Counted from the first letter of the stretch, positions 1 through 8,011 are shown. The stretch: DNA of 64,000 nucleotides from Antarcticimicrobium luteum (GCF_004358185.1 NZ_SMUV01000060.1:1-64000); one strand, 5' to 3'. Notes: generated by a model not told the origin, from the sequence alone. Translations and numbers: made by a program.

Positions 1-84
1 GTCGTGGCGCTCCCGTGACGAACTTGTCCCATAATGCTTCCTTCCATTCCGACGAAAGGATCACACCATCAAACCGTGGGATCA

Positions 85-235
85 AACACTTAGTGCCAAT
101 CGCCCAACTCACGACAAGGCCTTCAAAGCAGTCGATTATTGACAGCAGGTCGAACTTTCCGCCCTAGATCCGGTAATCGGTGATTTCGAACAGCCATGTC
201 TCGTTCGGTGGATACAGCGCGACGCTAATATCAGC
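85..235 (-). pseudogene. IS3-family transposase (OrfB) remnant
   Basis: Reading the minus strand gives a stretch with the integrase-core signature of IS3-family transposases: NETWLFEITDYRI, then an in-frame stop, then FDLLSIIDCFEGLVVSW and AIGT. The Asp of EITDYR and the Asp of IIDCF correspond to the first two catalytic Asp of the DDE triad. The reading frame is stopped inside the core, and similarity ends after AIGT near position 85, so this is a dead fragment. What the residues further left (to position 1) belong to is not recognised. The assignment rests on remembered family motifs only. Confidence 0.55.
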
Positions 236-597
236 TTACGCCGTTTTCAACTCGGTAGACTGCGGGTCCAACGAAGGTCCGGAATCCGCCCATTCGTCAC
301 TATCTCTGGGCGTATATGGGGCCGTTTCCTATGCCCCTGTCGTGTTTGGCGCCCGTCTCAGATGATCCGTTCATCAGCCTGCCCGCAGTTCAGACAGACT
401 GAACAGCTCGGCCGGCCGACAGCACATGGCCAGCCATGAGCTACATCACGGTATAGGGCATGATCGCAAAGGTTTTAGATCATTAGCGTGGCTTCAGGCA
501 GGAGTCACACGTTGACGCCGTTTCACAAGCGTCTGGCCTGAGACTTTAGGCCGTCAAGCTGACGATCCGGGCTGCGGAGCCGCCGCTCGCCCTGATC
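236..597. other. Intergenic stretch without a recognisable gene
   Basis: About 360 bases between the IS3 remnant and the LuxR-type gene. Short open frames exist but show no family features. A plus-strand frame at 180-365 is antisense to the transposase remnant and is treated as chance. No terminator with a T-tract or convincing promoter was seen. Confidence 0.4.
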
Positions 598-1743
598 CTA
601 AATCGTGAGGATCCGGGTGTGTTCAACGATCCGGGTCAGATCGAGCTGCTTGTTGACACCCAGCTTTACCATGGCCGACCGCAGTTGGTTGCGCACCGTG
701 TTCACGCTGGTGCGGTTCTCATCTGCGATCGCGCGTACCGATGCGCCCGAGGCGATGTTCAGTGCGATCTTGCATTCTTTCGGCGACAGCCGGTACTGCG
801 CCGACAGTCTTTGCGCGACGACGGCATCGCTGCTCACCAGGGCGAGTGTGATCAGCAGGGCCGACTCGCCTGTGCTTTGCAATAAGCCCAACGGAGAAAA
901 ATCCAGTTCGTCGGGCTCGATTGCGCAGATGCGACAATGAAAGCGGGGGATCAAGCCGGAGCCGAGGATTTCGAACGTCTGCGGCGGGAACACGCGGCTT
1001 TGGCCGAACGCCGACAACGCCTTCTGGAACGGTCTGCCTGATGAGCCGCAGAACGACAGGCGCCCGTGGAAGTCTTGTCGAACCGTTTCACCGCGTTCCA
1101 GCAGGGCCTCGGACGGCCCGTTTGCGAACAGGATCTGGCGGTCGGCGTTGATTGCCAGCACGGCGGTCGGCCGGTCGCCGCCGTTTGCGCCCAGTGCATA
1201 GGTTTCGAGCGACTTTCCGGCCAGCAGCCGGTTTACCTCGAGTGCGTTCATCAGATGCGGTGTCAGAATCCGCGCCAGCCGCAGCCAGTTGTCCTCGAGC
1301 CGGTCGATGTCACGGCGGCGAAGGTTGCCGCCCAGAACGAACATCCGGGACTGTTCTTGGAACAGCATCGACGCCCCACCGCCCAAAATATCCTCCTGCG
1401 GCCTGATCCAGTCGCTGTAGAACTCGGTCCGTTCGAGGTCTTCGCGTGGGCAAAGGTCGATGACATTGTAGACAGAGCCGACCGTTTTCTGGGTGATACC
1501 GTCCATCCAGGAGTTCAGAGCGCCATAATGGTCCTCATAGGATTTCAGCCAGTCGGGATCATAGCCGGCACAGGTAATTCCCAGATCAAGGCCGGTGCGG
1601 ACATCCAGACCGGCAATGTGAACCCGGGCTCCGGTCATATGGTGAAGCAGATCGACAAAGTCCTGCCATCTGCTCCGGTCCAAACCGGCGGCAGATATGA
1701 TGGCGGTCAGGTGCGCGATGTCTTTGGCGTCAAACCTGGTCAT
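598..1743 (-). CDS. LuxR-type helix-turn-helix regulator (orphan)
   Basis: A 381-residue protein with a C-terminal LuxR/GerE-type DNA-binding domain at about residues 315-375. The segment LSPKECKIALNIASGASVRA followed by IADENRTSVNTVRNQLRS is the typical helix-turn-helix. The long N-terminal part has no recognisable AHL-binding signature. It contains EFYSDWIRPQED, a type of motif I associate with large orphan LuxR-like regulators in Rhodobacteraceae. No luxI is adjacent. It is divergent from the RTX gene, with about 300 bp between them, so it could control that gene. GC content is lower than in the core part of the window, which fits accessory DNA. The inducer is unknown. Confidence 0.75.
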   Translation of the reverse strand: MTRFDAKDIAHLTAIISAAGLDRSRWQDFVDLLHHMTGARVHIAGLDVRTGLDLGITCAGYDPDWLKSYEDHYGALNSWMDGITQKTVGSVYNVIDLCPREDLERTEFYSDWIRPQEDILGGGASMLFQEQSRMFVLGGNLRRRDIDRLEDNWLRLARILTPHLMNALEVNRLLAGKSLETYALGANGGDRPTAVLAINADRQILFANGPSEALLERGETVRQDFHGRLSFCGSSGRPFQKALSAFGQSRVFPPQTFEILGSGLIPRFHCRICAIEPDELDFSPLGLLQSTGESALLITLALVSSDAVVAQRLSAQYRLSPKECKIALNIASGASVRAIADENRTSVNTVRNQLRSAMVKLGVNKQLDLTRIVEHTRILTI

Positions 1744-1978
1744 GTGGCCCCTTTGCGCTGATTACGAGCAGCAAAGCGATGCGCGCGAAGCAATCGGCAT
1801 GTGTGAATGTCGCAACCCTGACGTGATCTGTCAACTTTGGAAGAAAAAGGGCCGGCGGGGCGATTGCGCCGATGCGACCGCATTTTGGGGCGGTTTTGCG
1901 GTTTGAATAGTGCAAATGCGTCATGCGGGCGACTGGAGTCGTCGTCTAAGCTGGTCCGGAACGGCTGCTGAGACCCAA

Positions 1979-2022
1979 CGACACTGATTTCCAGTGTCGC
2001 GGGCTTTGTTGCAACAAAGCCC
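1979..2022. repeat. Two adjacent perfect inverted repeats before the RTX gene
   Basis: Positions 1979-1999 form an 8-bp perfect stem (CGACACTG / CAGTGTCG) with loop ATTTC. Immediately after, positions 2001-2022 form a 22-bp perfect palindrome built from GGGCTTTGTTG and its reverse complement. They end 23 bases before the ATG of the RTX gene and 9 bases before its AAAGGA ribosome-binding site. They could act as mRNA structure in the 5' untranslated region. The second palindrome also looks like two IS5-family terminal repeats joined end to end. Confidence 0.6.
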
Positions 2023-2045
2023 CTCAAAAATGCAAAGGACCAGTA

Positions 2046-3512
2046 ATGCCAACGACAGTAATCACTCATTTCCGGAAAATTCCTGACCTGTCTTGGGCAA
2101 CCTTTGTCGATTTTGGCGGTTGGTCCGCTCTGGATCTATTGGCGGACAGCACATTCACCGCAGTAAGCGCTGACTCGGCCACGATCGGCTGGAATGCTGA
2201 CGAGGCTTACACAGTTGAACTGACGGGGAGCTTCATCGCCGATGGGGTTGGCGGCGCGTCGGATTATTCCGTGAACCGTGCGACGGTATTTCATGACGGC
2301 CTCAAAATTCAGGAATGGAGCAGCCTGGATTGGACAAAAAGCCGAATCGACGACCTCAGGTCAGCGGTTGAGTCCGGGGACTTCAATGCGTTCGACGTAT
2401 TTCTTGCCGCGACGCAATTCACCCACATTATCAAAATGACCGGGTACGGTCTCGTGATGACCACCTTTGGGGACGATGTCGTGAAGGCTGTCAAAGTCAC
2501 GCGCGAGGGGGGCCTTGAGCTTTTCACCTACGATGGTGATGATCGTATCGATCTAAGCGCCGCGGGCGTGAACGGTGGGAGTTATATCGGGGCCGGACCT
2601 GGTGACGATATCGTAATCGGCGGACCCAGAGTGGATTTTATATCTGGCGAAGATGGCGATGACATTCTGCGGGGCGGCGGAGGAAATGATTCCCTATCAG
2701 GTGGAGGCAATTCCTCAAAGGGCCACGATGGAAACGACACACTGTTTGGGCAGGATGGAAATGACCGGCTAGACGGCGGCACAGGCGATGACAGGCTTTT
2801 CGGTGGAAAGGGAAATGACCGGATTAACGATGTCTTGGGCGAGAACGTTTTGTCTGGCGGCGCGGGAAACGACCACATGGATGGCATCGGAATATTGTCC
2901 GGTGGCGCGGGAAACGACTACATAGAAGGCATCGGGACATTGTCCGGTGGCGCGGGAAACGACAAGTTTTGGGGCGCCGGTGAGATCAACGGTGGTCGCG
3001 GAGATGATGTAGTCGTTGGGTTGGGGCGTCTCATGGGTGGCCCTGGGAATGATGTAGTCAGCTTTCACAAGAGATTTAAGATCCCGGACAAGAAAGAGAT
3101 CGAAAACGTCATCGATGGCGGCGCCGGAAATGACGTTCTGTCCGGATCTAGCTACCGTGGATACACTGCCACACTTCGCGGCGGCAAAGGTGATGATACT
3201 TTCGTCGCAGGAAATTTCAACGGTGTCGATACGTTTGATTTCAAATTGAACGGTGATCGGTCGTTCGGGAATGATCGCTTCAAAGGCGCCAATAGTTCGT
3301 TTGATTCTTTCGAAGACGTTCTGGTTTTTGACGCCGGCGTTGAAATCGAATTGGATCACCTGCGAAAGAGGGACGCGATTCTGATCACGGCCACCCTGGA
3401 CGGCCGGGAAATCGGAACGATCACGATGGGTTGGGAAAAAGACAGGCATTTCTATCGGTATGATTTCAAGGAGTGGGTTGAGGGTATAGACGACATTCTG
3501 GTGTTCGCCTGA
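2046..3512 (+). CDS. RTX (haemolysin-type calcium-binding repeat) protein
   Basis: A 488-residue acidic protein. Residues about 1-175 are an N-terminal region I cannot assign. From about residue 180 to 345 it carries many glycine-aspartate nonapeptide-like repeats (GGxGxDxL type, for example GGEDGDDIL-like and GGAGND units), which bind Ca2+ and usually mark secretion by a type I system. No cleavable signal peptide is seen, consistent with type I export. No ABC exporter or membrane fusion protein is adjacent. Three nearly identical 15-residue units (LSGGAGND plus spacer) occur around residues 269-313 and are almost identical at DNA level, suggesting recent duplication. The start has AAAGGA about 9 bases upstream. 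Base composition is lower in GC than the core genes, suggesting transfer. A catalytic function is not visible. Confidence 0.8.
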   Translation: MPTTVITHFRKIPDLSWATFVDFGGWSALDLLADSTFTAVSADSATIGWNADEAYTVELTGSFIADGVGGASDYSVNRATVFHDGLKIQEWSSLDWTKSRIDDLRSAVESGDFNAFDVFLAATQFTHIIKMTGYGLVMTTFGDDVVKAVKVTREGGLELFTYDGDDRIDLSAAGVNGGSYIGAGPGDDIVIGGPRVDFISGEDGDDILRGGGGNDSLSGGGNSSKGHDGNDTLFGQDGNDRLDGGTGDDRLFGGKGNDRINDVLGENVLSGGAGNDHMDGIGILSGGAGNDYIEGIGTLSGGAGNDKFWGAGEINGGRGDDVVVGLGRLMGGPGNDVVSFHKRFKIPDKKEIENVIDGGAGNDVLSGSSYRGYTATLRGGKGDDTFVAGNFNGVDTFDFKLNGDRSFGNDRFKGANSSFDSFEDVLVFDAGVEIELDHLRKRDAILITATLDGREIGTITMGWEKDRHFYRYDFKEWVEGIDDILVFA

Positions 3513-3528
3513 CACCCCGAGTGTCAGG
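3508..3528 (+). repeat. Hairpin overlapping the RTX stop codon
   Basis: CCTGACAC and GTGTCAGG flank a 5-base loop, giving a perfect 8-bp stem that includes the TGA stop at 3510-3512. No T-tract follows, so it is not a clear intrinsic terminator. It may protect the 3' end of the mRNA. Confidence 0.45.
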
Positions 3529-3609
3529 TGCGGGTTGAGAGAGCCTATTGCCCCGGCGCAAGCATCATGACTTTGCAAAGCGCACGACCAACGCGTCTTT
3601 GATTGCCAT

Positions 3610-3627
3610 GGGCGTTGTTGCACAAAT
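3610..3627 (+). repeat. IS5-family left terminal repeat (candidate)
   Basis: GGGCGTTGTTGCACAAAT, about 47 bases before the transposase start, resembles the left inverted repeat typical of IS5-family elements in Rhodobacteraceae. A matching right end of the same type was not found, which fits the chimeric 3' end of the transposase. Confidence 0.5.
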
Positions 3628-3673
3628 GTCCTGAAGGATTCACTGTGTGAATCCAGTATGATAGCTGGAAGGC

Positions 3674-4305
3674 ATGAGCAGTTGGGCCCCTACGAAGTAC
3701 AAGACCACGAATTGGTCGAGTTACAACGCCGCGCTGAAGCAACGCGGCTCGTTAGCAATCTGGTTTGATCCCGAGATGACGTGGACGCCCCCGCCGAGCG
3801 GGAAGCGCGGTCGGCAGCAGCATTTCAGCGATGCCGCAATCCAGACCTGCCTGACCTTGAAGGTGTTGTTCGGCCTGCCGCTACGGCAGACGACAGGGGT
3901 CGTCGAGAGCTTGCTGAAGCTGGTCGGGCTGGACTGGGCGGTGCCGGACTTCAGCACGCTGTGCCGTCGTCAGAAGACGCTGAACGTGAACCTGCCGTAC
4001 CGTGGTTCCCAGGGGCCGCTGAACCTGCTGATCCCCTCTCGGGACATCACTGCGTGATGCCCTGCCGGGCAGTGGACAGCACCGGTATCAAGGCCGAAGG
4101 CGAAGGCGAGTGGAATGCCCGCAAGCATGGCGGCCCAAAACGCCGTATCTGGCGCAAGATCCACCTCGGGATTGACGAGGAAACATTGGAGGTCCGCGCG
4201 GTGGAGATCAAGGACTGGCGCCGCGTGGCGACCCGCTACGACAGGTGCCCTAAGGTCTTCCTCTCGGCCGTCGCCCTCGCCGCAACCGTCATCTTCTGGC
4301 TCTGA
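3674..4305 (+). pseudogene. IS5-family transposase, interrupted and chimeric
   Basis: The N-terminal part (3674-4033) encodes an IS5-type transposase with the usual start and ...GSQGPLNLLI. A 38-base insertion (about 4034-4071) shifts the frame. Translation resumes from 4072 in another frame as VDSTGIKAEGEGEWNARKHG and KRRIWRKIHLGIDEETLEV, including the first catalytic Asp. At about 4205 the similarity to this IS group stops and changes to KDWRRVATRYDR...ALAATVIFWL, the C-terminal end of a different IS5-family group (IS427-like, from memory). The middle, with the remaining DDE residues, is missing. The gene cannot make a working transposase. Confidence 0.8.
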
Positions 4306-4311
4306 AAATCA

Positions 4312-4653
4312 ATGAGTCTGGAACCTAATAACTTCATCATCGGCGATGAGGATGGTTCCCTCGCCAGGCAACTGGTGGAATCCGCACAGGCTAGTCAAAA
4401 TTCGGCGGGCCATTCTTCGTTTGCTGTCCAGAACCCCGAAGGCGATGACCGAGAGGAAATCAAACGTATTCTGGAGTACCGGGAAATTGCCACCGATGGT
4501 GATAGCTCGACGGCGCTTGGCCTACTTCAAAAGCTCACTGAGGACGTCAGATACAAGTCGGGCTACTTCGGGTTCAGGCTCCATTTCATCCAGAATGCAC
4601 TTGTCGATGACGTGACTGCTGCAATCTCTGGGCCTGAGTGGATTCTCGAATAG
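4312..4653 (+). CDS. Hypothetical protein, probable 3' gene fragment
   Basis: A 113-residue frame whose ATG lies in the right end of the IS remnant (AATGAGTCTGGAACC). The first residues are therefore probably IS-derived, and the real coding part is a C-terminal piece of a larger gene cut by the insertion. The protein is acidic, with ISGPEWILE at its end, and shows no family motif I recognise. No good ribosome-binding site precedes the ATG. Confidence 0.35.
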   Translation: MSLEPNNFIIGDEDGSLARQLVESAQASQNSAGHSSFAVQNPEGDDREEIKRILEYREIATDGDSSTALGLLQKLTEDVRYKSGYFGFRLHFIQNALVDDVTAAISGPEWILE

Positions 4654-4677
4654 CCGAAAAAGCCAAAAGATATAGGA

Positions 4678-4702
4678 GTCGCCGGAACCCGGCGGCTTTA
4701 AT
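4678..4702 (+). terminator. Candidate intrinsic terminator
   Basis: CGCCGG-AAC-CCGGCG forms a GC-rich stem followed by a short weak T-rich run (TTTAATT). It lies just after the hypothetical fragment and before the tRNA promoter. Confidence 0.45.
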
Positions 4703-4721
4703 TCAGGCTGTATCGGCAGCC

Positions 4722-4750
4722 TTGACGCTCACCCCCACCCCATCTACACA
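4722..4750 (+). promoter_or_regulatory. Promoter of tRNA-Leu
   Basis: TTGACG at 4722-4727 and TACACA at 4745-4750 are separated by exactly 17 bases. The predicted transcription start is about 5 bases before the mature tRNA. Confidence 0.6.
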
Positions 4751-4761
4751 GCCACTCCAGT

Positions 4762-4846
4762 GCGGGCGTGGCGAAATTGGTAGACGCACTTGGTTTAGGT
4801 CCAAGCGCCGCAAGGCGTGGGGGTTCAAGTCCCTCCGCCCGCACCA
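4762..4846 (+). tRNA. tRNA-Leu (anticodon TAG)
   Basis: The acceptor arms GCGGGCG and CGCCCGC pair and CCA is encoded. The anticodon arm is CTTGG-TTTAGGT-CCAAG, giving anticodon TAG. A long variable arm (CGCC-GCAA-GGCG) is typical of class II tRNA-Leu, and GTTCAAGTC marks the T-loop. Total length is 85 nt including CCA. Phage-like genes follow directly downstream, so this tRNA may have served as an integration site, although no duplicated 3' end was found in the window. Confidence 0.95.
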
Positions 4847-4879
4847 GCGGCCCAGCCGCACAATCCCCTAAGGAACATC

Positions 4880-5038
4880 ATGAAAGACAAACTTATCGCC
4901 ACCGCTGCGGCGGTCCTGTTCGCATGCCTGATCGTCGGGGTGATCTACCTCGGCGTGTCTGTCGCCAAGCTCCGCTATGACGTCTGTCGCGCTGACGGCT
5001 GGAACGTCGCCGTCTGTATCGCAGCCATGGGAAGGTAA
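4880..5038 (+). CDS. Small single-span membrane protein, phage-like
   Basis: A 52-residue protein beginning MKDKLIATAAAVLFACLIVG with one hydrophobic segment at about residues 5-30, followed by a short tail containing two Cys. The start is preceded by AGGAACATC. It lies 33 bases after the tRNA and 10 bases before the next frame. It looks like a small phage or island protein, but I do not recognise a family. Confidence 0.5.
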   Translation: MKDKLIATAAAVLFACLIVGVIYLGVSVAKLRYDVCRADGWNVAVCIAAMGR

Positions 5039-5048
5039 GGAGACCCAC

Positions 5049-5445
5049 ATGACACACCTCACACGCCTGCCCATGGCCGACGCCTTCGAGTCCCGCAAGG
5101 TTGGACGCCGGGTTCCGGCCCATCGCCCCGCTGGCCGTGGCCTCTACGCTTCCACGGAATCCGATAGGGCCTGCCAACTTCGATGAGGTCTATCGGGTGG
5201 AGGCGCGCATCGGTGCGCAGATCACACTGACCCCTGACTTGCCCCCGGAGGTTCGGGACAACCTGGTAGCGGAGACCCGAGGGCGCATCCTCCGGCACGT
5301 CTACGGTCCCGTCGAGGCCGAGGTCCGCGCTGCCCTCTACTCGCTCTATGACGCTGGCATCCACGGCGGTGACCCTGCGGTGGACCGGCTGGCTGCCCTG
5401 CTGGACACCTTCGGGCGGGCCTTCCGGGGCGAGGTGGCGGCATGA
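5049..5445 (+). pseudogene. Phage-like hypothetical protein, probably frameshifted
   Basis: A strong AAGGAG ribosome-binding site precedes ATG 5049 with ideal spacing, but that frame (MTHLTRLPMADAFESRK...) closes at 5186. The plausible protein continues in the next frame from about 5101 to 5445, as a 110-115 residue helical segment ending FGRAFRGEVAA. The simplest reading is one gene with a 1-base gain or 2-base loss near 5095-5105. The alternative is a separate gene with TTG start at 5101, which has no spaced ribosome-binding site. The stop overlaps the ATG of a further frame by ATGA. Function is unknown. Confidence 0.45.
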
Positions 5446-5549
5446 AGCACGTCCAATCGCCTCCACGGGTGGAGACAATTCGGTCGCGCACCAACACACC
5501 TTGTCCGGCGGCAGCATCCAGTCGCGGTAGAACTCCGACAGTTCGATGA
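5442..5549 (+). pseudogene. Truncated start of a further phage-like gene
   Basis: ATG 5442 overlaps the previous stop in the ATGA arrangement usual for phage operons, and the frame begins MKHVQSPPRVE. Similarity to any gene cannot be judged because by about 5460-5490 the sequence turns into the oppositely oriented fragment of the dioxygenase operon. The gene is therefore cut by the right junction of the phage-like segment. Confidence 0.35.
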
Positions 5550-5589
5550 AGTTCTCGGAAAACAGGCTTTCCTGCATCAGAAGGTTCAT
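5488..5589 (-). pseudogene. 5' fragment of a gene downstream of the dioxygenase
   Basis: Twenty-one bases after the dioxygenase stop, AAGGAAAG precedes an ATG with good spacing. The frame reads MNLLMQESLFSENFIEL then SEFYRDWMLPPDKV before running into the phage-like segment. The start is credible and the remainder is gone, so this is a truncated gene at the island junction. EFYRDW faintly resembles EFYSDW in the LuxR-type protein at 598-1743, which might mean a regulator of that kind. That is only a guess. Confidence 0.4.
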
Positions 5590-5610
5590 TTGGTCTTTCC
5601 TTGCTCAGGC

Positions 5611-6597
5611 TTATTTGGCGGCGATGCCGAAGGTCTTTTCGAACTGGGCGCGCAGATGCTCGCCCGTGGTCATCGCCGGGTATTTGGCGTAGCCGTCGTG
5701 TTCCAGGATCGTCGGCGCGCATTCCACTTTGTAGAAATACTCCGGATCGCAGAAGGTCGGGCAGGAATAGCGGGTCTTGTTCGTCTGGTTGTTCAGCACC
5801 CGGTGGAAGTTGGCCTTGTAGCGGTCGTTGGTGATCACCGGCAGCATTTCACCGAGGTTGATGATATAGGTGCCCGGGATCGGCGGCGCCGAAATCCACT
5901 GGCCATCGGCGTTGCGCACCTCAAGCCCGCCGATGTCGTCCTGCAACAGCAGCGTCAGCAACCCCCAGTCGGTATGCGCGCCCGCGCCCAGCTGGTTGGC
6001 GGCAGCGTCCTTGGGCATCGGCGGATACTTGAGGATGCGGCAATAGTGCAGCGGTTCCTCCAGCGCCTTGTCGAAGTAATCCTCGGGCAGCTCCAGCGAC
6101 AGCGCTACCAGCCGCGCCAGATGACGGCCGAGCGCCAGCACCTTTTCGACATAGGCCTCGTACTTCGGGCGGAAGTCGGGAAAACTCTCGGACCATTGGT
6201 TCGGTCCGGTGCCGGGCACCTCGAGCTTGGTATAGCGGTGCTCCGGGTCCGCCTCGACCGAGGACATGAAGCCCTCTGTCAGATCAGGCGGGGAGCCTTC
6301 GTCCAGCGTCTGCGCCGCCATCGGCTCATAGCCGCGGGTCGAATGCTGATGGACCGAGTCGAGCTTTTTCTTTTCTTCCAGGGGAAGATCAAAGAACACC
6401 TGCGCCAGCTTCAGCTGGGCATCCATCACCTCCTGCGGGATGCCGTGGTTCTTGATGTAGAAAAACCCGGTATCGACGCAGGCCTTGTGGATTTCCCAGG
6501 CGACCGCTTTGCGTTTTTCCAGATCGTCCGAAAAGCTGTCGGTCAGGTCGATCAGCGGGATTTCCGTCGCGGCGTGCGGAGGGCCGTAGATGATCAT
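5611..6597 (-). CDS. 2-oxoglutarate/Fe(II)-type dioxygenase (isopenicillin N synthase family)
   Basis: A 328-residue protein of usual family length. Residues 1-120 match the N-terminal DIOX_N type (IPLIDLTDSF, VDTGFFYIKNHGIP). The C-terminal jelly roll contains the iron ligands HTDWG (His and Asp) and NFHRVLNN (His), followed by RYSCPTF, where Arg and Ser would bind the co-substrate. The substrate cannot be read from sequence. It is downstream of and co-directional with a nucleoside-type ABC permease (45 bp gap), so a role in purine or related heterocycle breakdown is possible but is inference. Confidence 0.85.
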   Translation of the reverse strand: MIIYGPPHAATEIPLIDLTDSFSDDLEKRKAVAWEIHKACVDTGFFYIKNHGIPQEVMDAQLKLAQVFFDLPLEEKKKLDSVHQHSTRGYEPMAAQTLDEGSPPDLTEGFMSSVEADPEHRYTKLEVPGTGPNQWSESFPDFRPKYEAYVEKVLALGRHLARLVALSLELPEDYFDKALEEPLHYCRILKYPPMPKDAAANQLGAGAHTDWGLLTLLLQDDIGGLEVRNADGQWISAPPIPGTYIINLGEMLPVITNDRYKANFHRVLNNQTNKTRYSCPTFCDPEYFYKVECAPTILEHDGYAKYPAMTTGEHLRAQFEKTFGIAAK

Positions 6598-6641
6598 TGG
6601 CTTTGTCCTTTTCTATGAGGGTTGGAACGAGCGGCGGGGGA

Positions 6642-7532
6642 TCAGCCCCGCTCTTCGCGGATGTGGTGGTGTCCGAGGGCTGCGGGCTGCGACCAGCGGT
6701 CATTGCCCCGGGCCGCGGCCCAGACCATGACGGCCAGCGTCGCCAGATAGGGCGTCATTTGCAGGAAGTAGCGGGGCACATCGATGCCGGCGGCCGCGAT
6801 GCGCGGGGTCAGCGCCTCGATACAGCCGAACAGAACCGCGCCGAACAGGGCGCGCCACGGATGCCATCGGGCGAAGATCACCAGGGCGATGGCGATCCAG
6901 CCGCGCCCGCCGATCACGCTGTCGACCCAGATGCGGGACACCGCGACCGTCAGGTAACCGCCCGCCAGCCCGATCAGCGCGGCCCCGATCAGGATCGCGG
7001 CAAAGCGGGTGGCGGTCACATCGATCCCCGCCGCGTCGGCGGCGCCCGGATTTTCGCCCACCGCGCGCAGGGTCAGGCCGAACCGGGTCCGGTTCAGGCT
7101 CCAGACCGTCAGGGCGCAGAGGGCAGGGGTGGCAAAGACGACGATGTCCTGGCCCAGGAACAGCGGCTCGAGCCCGCTGATTGCCTTGTTGGTCCAGCGC
7201 TGGGCCGACGCGATATAGCTGGTCAGCGCCTGGGCGAAGAACACCAGCGCAAGTCCGGAAATCACATGGTTGATCCGGAAACTCGCGACCATGACCGCAA
7301 AGACCAGACCCATGCCCATGGCGGCGATCATCGAGCCGCCGAGCGCCACCAGCGGCGCGGCGCCGCTGATCATCAGGCCAACGCCGGCCAGCGCGCCGGC
7401 CAGCATGAAGCCTTCGGCGGCCAGATTGAGAACGCCCGCGCGTTCGGTGATGATCAGTCCCAGCGCCGCGATCGCGAAAGGCGCGGCAAAGGCGGGGATG
7501 TTGATCACCCAGTTGAGCAGAAAATCACTCAT
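6642..7532 (-). CDS. ABC transporter permease, nucleoside/BMP type
   Basis: A 296-residue membrane protein with about eight hydrophobic segments. It carries the NLAAEGFMLAGALAG motif near residue 35, typical of the second permease of BmpA-type (basic membrane protein) importers such as NupQ/YufQ. The start overlaps the end of the upstream remnant by 4 bases. It looks intact, but its partner permease, ATPase and binding protein are deleted or broken next to it, so it probably no longer transports anything unless it pairs with parts elsewhere. Confidence 0.85.
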   Translation of the reverse strand: MSDFLLNWVINIPAFAAPFAIAALGLIITERAGVLNLAAEGFMLAGALAGVGLMISGAAPLVALGGSMIAAMGMGLVFAVMVASFRINHVISGLALVFFAQALTSYIASAQRWTNKAISGLEPLFLGQDIVVFATPALCALTVWSLNRTRFGLTLRAVGENPGAADAAGIDVTATRFAAILIGAALIGLAGGYLTVAVSRIWVDSVIGGRGWIAIALVIFARWHPWRALFGAVLFGCIEALTPRIAAAGIDVPRYFLQMTPYLATLAVMVWAAARGNDRWSQPAALGHHHIREERG

Positions 7533-7927
7533 GCCGCGCTCCGCCAGTTCAGGCGATAGGTGAGAAAGAATTCAGAGGCGGCCACGCAGATGATGAAGAT
7601 GGCCTGGATCATCTGCACCAGGTGCATCAGGGCGCGTCCGTCGTCCTCGCCCAGCACGGCGGTCGGCTCGTCCAGGATGACGATGCGCGCGCCCGCGACC
7701 AGAACCTTCAGGATCTCGAGCCGCTGTTGTTCCGACACCCCCAGCGTGCCGACAGGCGCGGCGAGATCCAGGTCGAACCCCATCCGGTCCGCCAGTTCAA
7801 CCGCCTGCCGCGCGATCCGGGCGAAGGGACCGGGGTTGAAAAGAAGAATGTTCTCAAGAACCGTAAAGGCGGGGACCAGTTTGAAATGCCGGGCACCATG
7901 CCGATGCCCCTGGCGGCGGCGTCGCAT
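7529..7927 (-). pseudogene. ABC ATPase remnant fused by deletion to a permease tail
   Basis: The frame starts in the middle of an ABC ATPase (HFKLVPAFTVLENILLF, i.e. the Q-loop region) and continues through a signature-like VSEQQRLEILKVL and Walker B VILDEPTAV. It then jumps without a stop to MIQAIFIICVAASEFFLTYR, the C-terminal end of a BMP-type permease. The first half of the ATPase and nearly all of the first permease are therefore deleted. Just upstream, near 7895, GIGMVP occurs in another frame, indicating a frameshift as well. The Walker A is absent. Non-functional. Confidence 0.8.
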
Positions 7928-8011
7928 TCTCTCCGCTGTGGGTCTGACCCGCGCCGGATGCGCGGGCCATGTCCGTGTTTTGGCTGAAATTCGGCTGCAT
8001 ACGGCTGGCGG

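Noticed and set aside
180-365. A 61-codon plus-strand frame at the left edge.
   Set aside because: It overlaps the minus-strand IS3 transposase remnant, and no ribosome-binding site or family feature is seen.
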